The notes beneath the pieces were generated by a model. It was not told the DNA's origin. It ran no database searches and saw only the letters and a program-made list of their open reading frames with translations. From contig JAJRVW010000134.1 of NCBI GenBank assembly GCA_024277115.1, positions 1 to 61,242 of the forward strand: a stretch of DNA of 61,242 nt, read 5' to 3'. This document shows positions 1 to 8,445 of the stretch, piece by piece (position 1 is the stretch's first letter; each line of letters opens with the position of its first letter). The DNA is from Calditrichota bacterium (GTDB taxonomy: Bacteria; Calditrichota; Calditrichia; Calditrichales; J004). The position numbers and the translations under genes were made by a program.

Positions 1-29
1 TACAGCGAAAATGGAAGGCGTATTACCCG

Positions 30-57
30 AAAAAAAATTTCAGCAGCGCTGCTGAAA
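30..57 (-). terminator. Terminator-like palindrome, minus-strand orientation
   Basis: The palindrome at 38-57 (arms TTTCAGCA and TGCTGAAA around GCGC) is followed on the minus strand by eight T residues (complement of A30-A37). That is a Rho-independent terminator shape. It would stop transcripts moving leftward, yet the nearest gene runs rightward from 342. It may therefore serve a gene outside the window or act against antisense transcription. Confidence 0.4.
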
Positions 58-76
58 AACAAGAACAAGAACAGCC

Positions 77-105
77 CTTTTTAATGTAAAAAACACATTA
101 AAAAG
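77..105. repeat. AT-rich inverted repeat
   Basis: An 11-bp perfect stem, CTTTTTAATGT pairing with ACATTAAAAAG, encloses a 7-nt A-rich loop. No U-tract follows it on either strand, so a terminator role is uncertain. It lies 20 bp from the preceding palindrome. Confidence 0.35.
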
Positions 106-341
106 CGTTAAAAACAGTCAACCTTTTTCAGGACGCTTCACCTTACTTTAAAGACAGACACTAATTAGTGTACTGATATTTGGGATGGGATTCTTCCACC
201 GCCTTTTGCGGGGCAGGCATCACAAAGCAAACTCAGAATGACAGATACTTTCGAGTTTTAGGACAGGCTCTAACTAACAGCAAATCAAAAAATGTAAAAA
301 TATTTAAAATATAATTATTCAGGACAATCATATTTAACTCA

Positions 342-1745
342 ATGAATACAATAAAAAATCTTATCCAAAAAATTTTAGTATTACTTCTCCCAATAAACCT
401 GCTGGCCCAGATTTCATTTATTCCGGTCAGTGCAGATTATGCCGTATTCCAAATGAACGATTCGCTCGCTTATGTGGAATTTTATTTGTCATTTTTCCAG
501 AATAACCTGCAATACGAGCACAAAGAGGAAGGTTTGCAAGCTTCTTTCGAGAACAGGCTTATAATAAGTTATAACGGCAAGGAATATAAAAATATCGTCC
601 ACAATTTTCAAAACACAGTCGAGGACTCCATACCCGTAAATAAATATGGGCAATTTCTTGATATTTTTACTGTTCCCCTGCCCTTTAAAAATTTTACAAC
701 AACCTTGCGCGTTACGGATAAATTAAGTGGTTATATGGGCGAATATCTGTTAAACCTAAATATTCCCGGCCATTTAAAAACATTCAATTTATCCGATATT
801 CAGTTCGCTTCCCTGATAAAAAATACGGATAAAAAAGGAAAATTTATCAAGAACCATCTTGATATCACGGCCTATCCGAGACGGACTTATGACTTATTGC
901 AACCGATGCTTTATTTTTATATTGAGTTGCATAACCTCAGTTTTAATACACAAAATCCCAACCAATATACTTTTAATTATTTTGTCACAAACGAGAATGG
1001 GGACACCTTAAAAAATAGCCCGGTTACAACAAAAAAAATCGCCGGTACAGCACAGGTTGAAATTGGCGCATTTAATGCCTTGTCCTTGCCCGAAGGTGTT
1101 TATTATCTAAATATCCATGCGCAAGATCTATTTAGCGGGTTAAACAGTAACAGCCGCAAACGGTTTTATGTGCATAAACCAAGTCAAAAAAAGAGACCAC
1201 AAAATAAAGTATCCAATATTGATCCGGTTTTTAATGCGTTAGATAAAAAGGAGCTTCAGCGGGAATTTGATGCTGCGCGTTATTTTGCAACAAACCGTGA
1301 AGAGGATATTTTTGAAAAACTGGAAGAAGTTCAGGTAATACGAACTTTTCTGACCACTTTTTGGCGAGAACAAGATGCAAAGAATGGAACATATCCGGGA
1401 TTAAGCCGCGAACGTTTCTTAAAACTTGTACACATGGCCGACAAAGAATACGGTTCATCGATGTCTGTTGGCTATAAAAGTGACCGCGGGCGAATATTGC
1501 TAATCTATGGTGAGCCTGATGAAATAATACGCTATCCAAATACAACCGATACTATCCCATACGAGGACTGGCGCTATTATTCATTAAATGGTGGGAGTAA
1601 TTTTATTTTTGCGGACCGTAATGGATTTGGAAAATATGAGTTATTGCACTCAAATTATTATAAAGAATTGCAAGACCCCGATTGGTACCGATTGGTTTTA
1701 AAAGCACGCACAAGCCAGGGGGATGATGGCCAGGAAAATCGGTAG
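342..1745 (+). CDS. GWxTD domain-containing secreted protein
   Basis: The 467-aa product starts with a hydrophobic signal peptide (about residues 1-22, ending near LLAQ), so it is probably periplasmic or outer-membrane associated. Residues about 150-290 look like beta-sandwich material. The C-terminal third (about 300-460) carries the GWxTD module: a helical lead-in, then GYKSDRGRI, IYGEPDEI and YEDWRY. The name motif is degenerate here (GYKSD instead of GWKTD). The family is common in FCB bacteria and acidobacteria, and its biochemical role is unknown. It is one of only three plus-strand genes in the window. It ends one base before the stop of the convergent nadK, with no room for a terminator between them. 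Confidence 0.8.
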   Translation: MNTIKNLIQKILVLLLPINLLAQISFIPVSADYAVFQMNDSLAYVEFYLSFFQNNLQYEHKEEGLQASFENRLIISYNGKEYKNIVHNFQNTVEDSIPVNKYGQFLDIFTVPLPFKNFTTTLRVTDKLSGYMGEYLLNLNIPGHLKTFNLSDIQFASLIKNTDKKGKFIKNHLDITAYPRRTYDLLQPMLYFYIELHNLSFNTQNPNQYTFNYFVTNENGDTLKNSPVTTKKIAGTAQVEIGAFNALSLPEGVYYLNIHAQDLFSGLNSNSRKRFYVHKPSQKKRPQNKVSNIDPVFNALDKKELQREFDAARYFATNREEDIFEKLEEVQVIRTFLTTFWREQDAKNGTYPGLSRERFLKLVHMADKEYGSSMSVGYKSDRGRILLIYGEPDEIIRYPNTTDTIPYEDWRYYSLNGGSNFIFADRNGFGKYELLHSNYYKELQDPDWYRLVLKARTSQGDDGQENR

Positions 1746-1746
1746 T

Positions 1747-2325
1747 TTATTTTTCTTTTTGATATGTCCAGCGTTTCTTATTTCTAAAATCTTCGCCCCA
1801 GCTTAACTTTTTACTCAAAGTTTTAAAAAAGTTTTGGGATTTCATTTTAATAAAATATACTTTCCGCTTGCTCTTTTTAATGACAAAACGACTGCCACTT
1901 TCATAACTTCCATGCTGGACACCGTCCCTGATAATATTAAAAGAATCATGTTCTGTCCATACCTGGATTGTAATTTCGCAATCATCCGGAATGATCACAG
2001 GCCTGTTGGTCAGGGAATGAGGACAAATCGGGTTAAGGGAAATAACGTTGGAATGAGGCGCTACAATCGGCCCGCCCGCTGAGAGCGAATAGCCTGTTGA
2101 ACCTGTCGGCGTTGAAATAATAAGGCCGTCTGCAATGTAAGAGTTTAAAGCGCGGCCATCTATTTTTACATCCATTTGAATTACCCGGGAAAAACCTGCT
2201 TTATCGATTACAATATCATTTAATGCCGCAAAAGTTTGCTTGGAGCCATTTTGACGAAGGGCCAAAAGCGTCCGTTCATCTACATAGTATTGGCCGGCGA
2301 TCACTTGATCCAAATGCCCGGTCAC
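1747..2325 (-). CDS. nadK: NAD kinase, C-terminal part (separated by a frameshift)
   Basis: This is the C-terminal two thirds of NAD kinase (ATP-NAD kinase), which phosphorylates NAD to NADP in the cytoplasm. Visible family signatures are LNDIVIDKAG, the STPTGSTGYSLSAGGP loop that contacts substrate, and RPVIIPDD. The frame opens at a GTG (2325) that overlaps the TGA ending the upstream half, and no ribosome-binding site of its own is evident. Restoring one base at about 2326-2331 joins the halves through P-E-K-V-T-G-H. That makes a normal protein of about 300 aa, so I read this as one gene split by a one-base deletion, not two genes. nadK is normally essential, which favours sequence error. 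Confidence 0.85.
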   Translation of the reverse strand: MTGHLDQVIAGQYYVDERTLLALRQNGSKQTFAALNDIVIDKAGFSRVIQMDVKIDGRALNSYIADGLIISTPTGSTGYSLSAGGPIVAPHSNVISLNPICPHSLTNRPVIIPDDCEITIQVWTEHDSFNIIRDGVQHGSYESGSRFVIKKSKRKVYFIKMKSQNFFKTLSKKLSWGEDFRNKKRWTYQKEK

Positions 2326-2654
2326 CTTTCCGGCGGTGTATCTGCCAAAAAGCCAAGTCCACCCAAATTTACACCGAGAAAACGTGGTGCATTATCTTTT
2401 AATTTTGCGACAGTACGCAGGATTGTACCATCGCCACCCAATGTTACAATTACATCGGCCTGGGCAAGGATTTCTGATTCCGTTGAAATTTTAAAGTTAT
2501 TAAAAGTTGAATTAATATATGGGGAATCGTTTGTGCACAAATAAAAGGAAATTTTATTTGTGTATTGCAAAGTCCATTTATCAAGGTTTTGTATTAACCG
2601 AAGTACATTGTCTTTTCGAGGGTTTACAATAATCCCGATTATTTTTATGTCCAT
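2322..2654 (-). CDS. nadK: NAD kinase, N-terminal part (frameshifted)
   Basis: This is the N-terminal third of NAD kinase, containing the catalytic GGDGTIL motif and the following GVNLGGLGFLAD. It terminates prematurely at TGA (2324-2322) in the purine run GGAAAGG, and the rest of the enzyme continues in the -1 frame. I place the start at ATG 2654 (MDIKIIGIIVN) and not at the TTG at 2672, because homologues begin there and GGA precedes it. It sits directly after xseB (stop at 2665) in an xseA-xseB-nadK operon. A true split kinase expressed as two coupled polypeptides is conceivable but less likely. Confidence 0.83.
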   Translation of the reverse strand: MDIKIIGIIVNPRKDNVLRLIQNLDKWTLQYTNKISFYLCTNDSPYINSTFNNFKISTESEILAQADVIVTLGGDGTILRTVAKLKDNAPRFLGVNLGGLGFLADTPPER

Positions 2655-2664
2655 AATTCCAGCT

Positions 2665-2886
2665 TTACTCAAAATCCTCTAAGGTGAACGTCCCGTCAGA
2701 TTCTTTAGATAATTGTTTTACTTTCTTTTCAGCGCTGTTTAATTTTTCCAGGCAAAGCTTAACAAGTTCATTGCCCTCTTCAAAGATTTTAATACTCTTA
2801 TCCAACTCTACTTCGCCGGATTCGAGCTGTTCTACAATTTTCTCCAATCTTTGCAAGGCTGTCTCAAACTTAATATCTTTTTTCAT
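2665..2886 (-). CDS. xseB: Exodeoxyribonuclease VII small subunit
   Basis: The 73-aa protein has the typical XseB pattern: FETALQRLEKIVEQLESGE, LDKSIKIFEEG, then an amphipathic helix ending in KKVKQLSK. XseB multimers pair with XseA to form exonuclease VII, which degrades single-stranded DNA from both ends into oligonucleotides. The start ATG (2886) follows the xseA stop by 7 bp, so the two subunits are translated from one message. Length matches the family norm of 70-80 aa. Confidence 0.93.
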   Translation of the reverse strand: MKKDIKFETALQRLEKIVEQLESGEVELDKSIKIFEEGNELVKLCLEKLNSAEKKVKQLSKESDGTFTLEDFE

Positions 2887-2893
2887 AATAAGC

Positions 2894-4087
2894 CTAAAAT
2901 TTTAGTTTATTTATTGTACTTTCAATTTTCCCATTGGCCACTTCCGTTTCGATGACCTGCCATTTTTTTAGTTTGGAAATATCCGTGATAATTTTACCAT
3001 TTGCGTAAGTGATGCTGTAGCCACGCGCCAGTGTTACCTGTGGGCTAAGACTATTAATCCGCTTGGCAAGATTTGATAGTTTGACCTGTTTTTGACTGAA
3101 TTGGCCCAAAAATGCCTTTTCGCACCGGGCGCTAAGTTCATCAACTCTTTGCGCATATTGATTGATTAAATCACCTGAACGCCTTAAGCCATAACTATTT
3201 TGTAAGGATGAGACCTTTTGTATCAGTAAATTCAGGTTGCCTGATATGGCTCGCTGCATCTGGCTTTGCAAGCCCATAAAATAGCCAGCAAGCTCACTTC
3301 TGTCGGTGACAATCAGCTCGGCAGCAGCAGATGGCGTGGGTGCGCGTAGGTCGGCAACAAAATCGGCAATCGTAAAATCGACTTCATGGCCAACAGCAGA
3401 GACTATTGGAATCTTTGATTCATAGATAGCACGGGCCACAACCTCTTCATTAAAGGCCCACAAATCTTCGAGCGAACCACCACCTCTTCCAACAATCAAC
3501 GCGTCAACATCACCGTATTCATTAATTTCTTTTATGGCGGTCGCGATGTCAGATGCAGCGCCAACACCCTGCACTTTTGCAGGCCGTACGATAAGATCAA
3601 GATAGGGAGCGCGCCTCTTTAGAATATTTAAAATATCACGGATTGCTGCGCCGGTTGGGGAAGTAATAATGGCAATTTTTCGGGGAAATTCCTGGAGGCT
3701 TTTTTTGTTTTCTGCATCAAACAAACCTTCAGATAAAAGTTTTGCCTTCAATTTTTCAAAGGCTTCCTGCAGATCGCCCTTTCCGGCTGGTTGGGCTTTA
3801 ATGATATCCAGTTGGTATCGCCCTGATTTTTCATAGAGGCGAATATTTCCTAAGGCCCTTATTTGTTGGCCATCGGCAGGCTCAAAATCGAGCAGGCCTG
3901 CCCGGGATTTCCAAATTACGGCGGATATTTGTGCACCACTATCTTTTAGGGAAAAATATAAATGTCCTGAATAGTGGGCTTTTAGATTCGAAATTTCACC
4001 TTCAACCCATACAGTAGGCAAACTCTCTTCAAGAAGAGATTTTATCGTAGAAGTAATATCACTTACACTATATATTTTCTTTTCCAT
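2894..4087 (-). CDS. xseA: Exodeoxyribonuclease VII large subunit
   Basis: This is the 397-aa catalytic subunit of exonuclease VII. An N-terminal OB-fold (about 1-100, with VWVEGEISNLK and GHLYFSLKD) is followed by the conserved core (GDLQEAFEKLK, ITSPTGAAIRDI, GRGGGSLEDLWAFN, GHEVDFTIADFVADLRAPTPSAAAE). A coiled-coil region holding XseB comes next, then a short beta tail (LARGYSI). It is somewhat shorter than E. coli XseA (456 aa), mostly in the coiled coil. It is first in the xseA-xseB-nadK unit. A strong terminator at about 4142-4174 separates it from the upstream gene, so it probably has its own promoter in 4088-4140. Confidence 0.94.
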   Translation of the reverse strand: MEKKIYSVSDITSTIKSLLEESLPTVWVEGEISNLKAHYSGHLYFSLKDSGAQISAVIWKSRAGLLDFEPADGQQIRALGNIRLYEKSGRYQLDIIKAQPAGKGDLQEAFEKLKAKLLSEGLFDAENKKSLQEFPRKIAIITSPTGAAIRDILNILKRRAPYLDLIVRPAKVQGVGAASDIATAIKEINEYGDVDALIVGRGGGSLEDLWAFNEEVVARAIYESKIPIVSAVGHEVDFTIADFVADLRAPTPSAAAELIVTDRSELAGYFMGLQSQMQRAISGNLNLLIQKVSSLQNSYGLRRSGDLINQYAQRVDELSARCEKAFLGQFSQKQVKLSNLAKRINSLSPQVTLARGYSITYANGKIITDISKLKKWQVIETEVANGKIESTINKLKF

Positions 4088-4141
4088 GAAATGATATTAA
4101 AATTTGTGGCGTGGAATGGGTGGTATGAAACTAATTATACT

Positions 4142-4174
4142 AAAAAAAGAAAAGGTTCATAATAATGAACCTTT
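4142..4174 (-). terminator. Rho-independent terminator overlapping a stop codon
   Basis: A perfect 10-bp stem (AAAGGTTCAT / ATGAACCTTT, 4165-4174 and 4151-4160 on the minus strand) with a 4-nt loop is followed by a T-rich tract (4142-4150). The first stem arm overlaps the TAA of the 30-codon gene at 4173. It closes the operon that ends with that gene. Confidence 0.85.
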
Positions 4175-4265
4175 ATTTCTTCTTTTTATGTCTGTTTTTT
4201 CTTAAACGCTTTTTCCTTTTATGGGTGGCCATTTTGGCGCGTTTTCTTTTTTTACCGCTTGGCAT
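4173..4265 (-). CDS. Tiny basic ribosomal-type protein (AURKAIP1/COX24 domain, bS22-like)
   Basis: This is a 30-codon gene below usual ORF length limits. It reads MPSGKKRKRAKMATHKRK and ends with KRLRKNRHKKKK-type sequence, with 19 of 30 residues Lys or Arg. This matches the short AURKAIP1/COX24 (DUF1713) proteins widespread in Bacteroidetes and Chlorobi, related to the small-subunit protein bS22 of actinobacteria. Support comes from a ribosome-binding site GGAGAAGG just upstream of the ATG, a position 21 bp after the preceding gene, and a strong terminator beginning at its stop codon. Ribosome association is inferred from the family. Confidence 0.85.
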   Translation of the reverse strand: MPSGKKRKRAKMATHKRKKRLRKNRHKKKK

Positions 4266-4286
4266 AAAAACCTTCTCCGTTATGGT

Positions 4287-4988
4287 TTAATTTAGTTTAC
4301 TTTTTAATTGATCTATAAATTTTTGAGCAGTTTGCGCTTGTGGTGACTGTGCATTTACACTAATAAGCTTTTCCCACATCTTAATCGCCCCTAAGGAATC
4401 CCCCATATTAAAATATACAATACCAGAGTTATAAAGGCCTTGTGGATGGGAAGGATTTATCATCAAAGCAGCGTTTATAAAACTTAATGCCGAGTCCGAT
4501 TTATCTGTATTAAAATATGCAACGCCTAAGTCAATAAGTACATTGGGGTCGTCATTTTTAACTTTTATTGCTTTTAGATAGTGTTTAATTGCCTGTGGAA
4601 AGCGTCCAATATCAAAAGAACTATTGCCCATTTTGATATTTAATTCATAATTGTCCGGATCTTTATCTAAGGCAGCACGCAGTTCCTGGATACCTTTCAT
4701 CATCTGATTCAATTTTGCCTGATCTTGAGGGCTTTGGCCTTGCGCATTATTAGAAGGGGCCTGATGCTGTGCGTTTTTATGGTTACTATTCGTTACCAGA
4801 ACAATAACCACAATTGCAAAAACAACCGCTATTGCAAGTATTAAAACTGAATTACTGCTTTTATTTTCAGTCTTTGACTGTTTTGGTTTGGTGTCTTTGC
4901 CTGTGCTAAGCTCGTTTCCACAATTTTGGCAAAATTTTTGACTGTCTTCTACTTTATTGCCACATGATGGGCAAAAATTCTTTTTCAT
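4287..4988 (-). CDS. Membrane-anchored zinc-ribbon and TPR protein
   Basis: The 233-aa protein starts with a four-cysteine zinc ribbon (FCPSCGN...FCQNCGN, residues about 5-25). A polar linker, one transmembrane helix (about 48-66) and a Gln/Asn-rich spacer follow. Three to four tetratricopeptide repeats occupy about residues 90-225 (for example NYELNIKMGNSSFDIGRF and LYNSGIVYFNMGD). The layout suggests a cytoplasmic zinc ribbon and a TPR scaffold outside the inner membrane. No enzymatic motif is seen; a protein-protein adaptor role is inferred. Upstream is the lytic transglycosylase (73-bp gap), downstream the bS22-like gene. Confidence 0.75.
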   Translation of the reverse strand: MKKNFCPSCGNKVEDSQKFCQNCGNELSTGKDTKPKQSKTENKSSNSVLILAIAVVFAIVVIVLVTNSNHKNAQHQAPSNNAQGQSPQDQAKLNQMMKGIQELRAALDKDPDNYELNIKMGNSSFDIGRFPQAIKHYLKAIKVKNDDPNVLIDLGVAYFNTDKSDSALSFINAALMINPSHPQGLYNSGIVYFNMGDSLGAIKMWEKLISVNAQSPQAQTAQKFIDQLKSKLN

Positions 4989-5061
4989 TATTTGTTATAT
5001 CACCTGATTTAATTGAAGCATTGATTTTACAACTTTTCAACCTTAAAATCAATAATAATTA

Positions 5062-6939
5062 TTAGTTTAACTGAACTTTTAACCTGTCTCCGGGCTTTAT
5101 TTTAGAACCATATAAATTATTGATCTTTTTCAATTGTGTGATTGAAATTCTATATTTTTTTGCAATGTCCCATAATGTATCGCCGCGTCGAACAGTATAA
5201 TAAGTCCCCGACTCCTTGGCGGCTGTTGGTGAACTAATTCCATTCTTAACATTAAATCGTAAAGACTGTTTTGGGACATATATTTTTAATTTTTGTTTCG
5301 GATAAATATTTTGCCCATAATACAATCCATTCCACGACCGAATTTTACTTGCCCGTGTTGAATAAGCCTCGGCAATTCCCCCGAGCGTATCGCCTTTTTT
5401 TACACGATATTCAATTTTTTTGAACTCAGCGGGGTTTTCGCTTGCTGTCTTCTTATTTGCGCGCCGGTATGTTCTTTTGGATTTTGAAGAAGATTTGGAA
5501 TAACTGGCATAAAAATGTTTTTTATTTTGAGGTACAGGAATTAATAAATAATGCCCTGCCCTGATGCGCGTTCCTTTTAGTCCATTGCTTGTTTTTAATA
5601 CAGAAATACTTGTATGGTATTTACCTGCGATGGTCGATAAACTCTCGCCCGAGCGGATTTTATGGCGCACCCAGGATCTTTTATCCTTTTCAGGGATCTG
5701 CGCATAGGCGGCTTTAAATCTTTCCCTGCTATTTTTAGGAAGATATAATGTAAAGTTTTTTATGCCTGGGGGCGTCACCCATCGGATTATAGCCGGATTA
5801 ATTTCTTTTATAAATGCATATGTTGTATCCACAGCTTTCGCCACAACATTCAAATCGATGGATTCTGAGACCGTAATTGAATCAACCTCGACGGGAGTTT
5901 GATGCTCAACATAAAAGCCAAACTTCTTTGGGTCCTTAGCTATAATTGTCGCCGCGAGAAATGTTGGCACATAATTGCGCGTTTGCCGCGGTAACCGCCG
6001 TAATTTCCAGAAATCATTTGTCCGGTATTTACGTATGTTTCGTTCGACACGTTTGGGGTTGCAATTATAACCTGCGAGCGCGAGGTACCACTCGCCTTTA
6101 AAACGCTCATGGAGGTCTTTTAAATGTTCAGCGGCGGCGTGGGTTGATTTGATATAATCACGACGTTCATCAAACCACCAGTTATGCCTTAGGCCATAAT
6201 ATCGGCCTGTTGCAGAGATAAACTGCCACATACCTACTGCCCGGGCATACGATCGCGCCCTTGGGTTAAAGCCACTCTCAATCATGGCCAGGTACATTAA
6301 TTCTTCCGGTAAGTCCATTTCTTTAAATACAGCACTAACCATTTTTTTATAACGTCCGCTACGTTCCAGCCATTTTGTAAAGACCTTCCGTCCCTTTGTT
6401 TGAAAATACTTTATCACCGAACGCACTTTTTTATTTAAGGTAATCGGAATGCCACCGCTACTATCGATAAAAGTTTCTTTTCCGAAAAGAATAGAGTCGG
6501 GAAAAATTGATTTTTCAATTTGAGTAATTTCCTCTCTTATTTCTTCTGCCTCGAGCACTTCGGTCTCTTCTTCAAAGATTCGCTCATAATCTTTGTTCAT
6601 CAACGTCAGGACGGAATCGTACTTGTCCCACTTTGTTAAAGTCAGTTGTTCTTCGGTAGAGAAAGAAGAGATACGCTCAAAAGCATATTCATAGGTTAGT
6701 TCCGCACCAAGCGTATCGTTATTGATTAATTGTTGATGCGCCTGCTTTGCAAACGAAAAGATTGAATCTACCCTGGCCGTCGATCTTTCTGACAACCACA
6801 GGTTCGATGGCAGGCCAATGCTGTTTTCTTTTTCTTCTAATTTTTGTGACATGTTTGTATTTTTTAATGGAATACACCCGCTAATCAGAAGAATAGCTGT
6901 AATACTTATAATTTGGTTTTTAATATTCATTTTTCTCAT
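5062..6939 (-). CDS. LysM lytic transglycosylase, MltD-like lipoprotein
   Basis: The 625-aa protein has a lipoprotein signal (LLISGC at about residues 17-22), so it is anchored in the envelope. A helical region leads to an SLT lytic transglycosylase domain (about 170-330). That domain has the catalytic Glu in AMIESGFNP, then AVGMWQFI and LALAGYNC. Three LysM peptidoglycan-binding repeats follow, each starting with a (K/R)xGxxL pattern: RSGESL, KKGDTL and RRGDTL. It cleaves the murein glycan strand to leave 1,6-anhydro-muramyl ends. The start ATG (6939) overlaps the rfaE2 stop as ATGA, indicating coupled translation in the envelope operon. Confidence 0.9.
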   Translation of the reverse strand: MRKMNIKNQIISITAILLISGCIPLKNTNMSQKLEEKENSIGLPSNLWLSERSTARVDSIFSFAKQAHQQLINNDTLGAELTYEYAFERISSFSTEEQLTLTKWDKYDSVLTLMNKDYERIFEEETEVLEAEEIREEITQIEKSIFPDSILFGKETFIDSSGGIPITLNKKVRSVIKYFQTKGRKVFTKWLERSGRYKKMVSAVFKEMDLPEELMYLAMIESGFNPRARSYARAVGMWQFISATGRYYGLRHNWWFDERRDYIKSTHAAAEHLKDLHERFKGEWYLALAGYNCNPKRVERNIRKYRTNDFWKLRRLPRQTRNYVPTFLAATIIAKDPKKFGFYVEHQTPVEVDSITVSESIDLNVVAKAVDTTYAFIKEINPAIIRWVTPPGIKNFTLYLPKNSRERFKAAYAQIPEKDKRSWVRHKIRSGESLSTIAGKYHTSISVLKTSNGLKGTRIRAGHYLLIPVPQNKKHFYASYSKSSSKSKRTYRRANKKTASENPAEFKKIEYRVKKGDTLGGIAEAYSTRASKIRSWNGLYYGQNIYPKQKLKIYVPKQSLRFNVKNGISSPTAAKESGTYYTVRRGDTLWDIAKKYRISITQLKKINNLYGSKIKPGDRLKVQLN

Positions 6940-7406
6940 AAATTATTTATTCGATCGATTATTTTTGTAGTCGATTTTCCTTCAACGATTGGGATTGTAA
7001 GTACTTTACCACCATTTCTTTCAACTATCTCACGCCCAACAATCTGGTCTAAATTATAGTCACCACCCTTAATTAAAAAATCGGGTTTAATTAATTTAAT
7101 AATTTCAACCGGCGTGTCTTCTTCAAAAATACACACAATGTCTACCGCTTCCAGGCGGCTAAGGATATACGCCCTGTCCTGCTCGTTTACCAAAGGCCTG
7201 TCCTGGCCTTTTAAACGCCGGACGGATGTATCGGAGTTCAGGCCTAGTACAAGTATGTCCGCCTTCTTTTTAGCTTCTTCAAGATAAAAAACATGGCCCC
7301 GGTGCAATAAATCAAAACAACCGTTTGTAAAGGCTATGCGCAAATCCTTCGCTTTAAGCTCAGTTATAATTTTATGGATATTGTCTTTTCGTGCAATAGT
7401 GTTCAT
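6936..7406 (-). CDS. rfaE2: D-glycero-beta-D-manno-heptose 1-phosphate adenylyltransferase
   Basis: This is a 156-aa nucleotidyltransferase with the TNGCFDLLHRGHVFYL signature (HxGH-type active site), then GLNSDTSVRRLKG and LIKGGDY. It activates heptose 1-phosphate to ADP-heptose for the LPS inner core. In E. coli this activity is the C-terminal half of HldE; here it is a separate gene immediately downstream of the kinase rfaE1. I chose ATG 7406 (MNTIARKD) over the TTG at 7412. Confidence 0.9.
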   Translation of the reverse strand: MNTIARKDNIHKIITELKAKDLRIAFTNGCFDLLHRGHVFYLEEAKKKADILVLGLNSDTSVRRLKGQDRPLVNEQDRAYILSRLEAVDIVCIFEEDTPVEIIKLIKPDFLIKGGDYNLDQIVGREIVERNGGKVLTIPIVEGKSTTKIIDRINNL

Positions 7407-7461
7407 ATTCAAATATTGTGTTTTTATAGTGTACTTTTTTATTACCGTATTTTATAAGATT

Positions 7462-8445
7462 TCATGATTCGATTGTTGAGAGCAGTTTATTTTTATCGAT
7501 GGGGACAATACCAATTTCTTCAACAACAACACCTGCGGCAATATTGGCTAAGATGGCAGCTTCTTGTTTCGTTGCCCCACCCAGACAGGCAGCCGTCATG
7601 GTGCTTATAACTGTATCGCCTGCACCGGAAACATCAGCCACTTTTCGTGCTTGCGTTGGGATATGAACCACCGGCTTATTTTTCTCAAAAAGTGATAAAC
7701 CCTTCTTGCCCCTTGTTAATAAAATACTTTCTGTATTTAATTTTTGCATCAGTTCAAAGCCAGCGGCTTCAACTTCTTCTTCAGTCTCGAAATTTCTCGC
7801 CACCGCCTGTTGTGCCTCGATCACATTCGGTTTAAATATGGTTGTATTTTTATAAGCCATAAAATTGGTAAACTTTGGATCAACAGAAACAAGTATTCTT
7901 TTCTGATTGCACTGTTCGATTGTGAATGTAATAATCTCCTTCGTAAGTACACCCTTATTATAGTCTTGCAAAATAACGCCATCAGCCTGGGCAATTATCT
8001 CCCGGATTTTATGCTTCAGCTGTTCTGCTTCTTCCAGGGATGCATTACTTTTATTTTCTTTATCAACACGGGCAATATGCTGGCCATCGCCAATAATTCG
8101 TGTTTTTACCGTTGTAGGCCGTTGCGAAGAATAGACAAGCCCTGATGTATTTAGATGAGATTTTTGCATTAAGTTGGTAAAATTTTCACCCATTTGGTCT
8201 TTACCAAGCAGTCCAATAAGCAACGGTTCACAACCAAGGGATTTTATATTGAGGGCAACATTAGCTGCCCCACCAAAACGCACAGTCTCCCTGGCAATCT
8301 CTACAACCGGTACAGGCGCCTCCGGGGAAATGCGTGATACATTTCCGGAAAGGTATTCATCCATCATTATATCACCAATAATCAAAATATTTTTATCTTT
8401 ACTGCCAGCAAATATTTCGTTTGCCCTATTATTTTTAATCATCAT
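7462..8445 (-). CDS. rfaE1: D-glycero-beta-D-manno-heptose-7-phosphate kinase
   Basis: This is a 327-aa PfkB/ribokinase-family protein. The first signature is at about residues 22-33 (IIGDIMMDEYLSG), with SPEAPVPVVE typical of heptose kinases. The second signature, DVSGAGDTVI near residue 268, carries the catalytic Asp and anion hole. It phosphorylates D-glycero-D-manno-heptose 7-phosphate at O1. It overlaps the upstream histidine kinase by 11 bp and is followed by rfaE2. The two HldE activities are thus split but adjacent, the usual FCB arrangement. Confidence 0.9.
   Translation of the reverse strand: MMIKNNRANEIFAGSKDKNILIIGDIMMDEYLSGNVSRISPEAPVPVVEIARETVRFGGAANVALNIKSLGCEPLLIGLLGKDQMGENFTNLMQKSHLNTSGLVYSSQRPTTVKTRIIGDGQHIARVDKENKSNASLEEAEQLKHKIREIIAQADGVILQDYNKGVLTKEIITFTIEQCNQKRILVSVDPKFTNFMAYKNTTIFKPNVIEAQQAVARNFETEEEVEAAGFELMQKLNTESILLTRGKKGLSLFEKNKPVVHIPTQARKVADVSGAGDTVISTMTAACLGGATKQEAAILANIAAGVVVEEIGIVPIDKNKLLSTIES

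Larger units (their letters stand above)
1..341. other. Left-edge intergenic region with two inverted repeats
   Basis: I see no convincing gene here. There are two clear inverted repeats. One is a perfect 20-nt palindrome at 38-57. The other is an 11-bp AT-rich stem at 77-87/95-105 with a 7-nt loop. A stretch at about 185-270 (a GC-rich patch ending in CTCAGAATGACAG) differs in composition from its surroundings and looks like a degenerate dispersed repeat, but I find no second copy in this window. No sigma70-type promoter for the gene at 342 stands out. Confidence 0.5.

Noticed and set aside
2322-2331. Programmed ribosomal frameshift in nadK
   Set aside because: There is no canonical slippery heptamer in the zero frame, no stable downstream hairpin that I can draw, and nadK is not a known recoding target.
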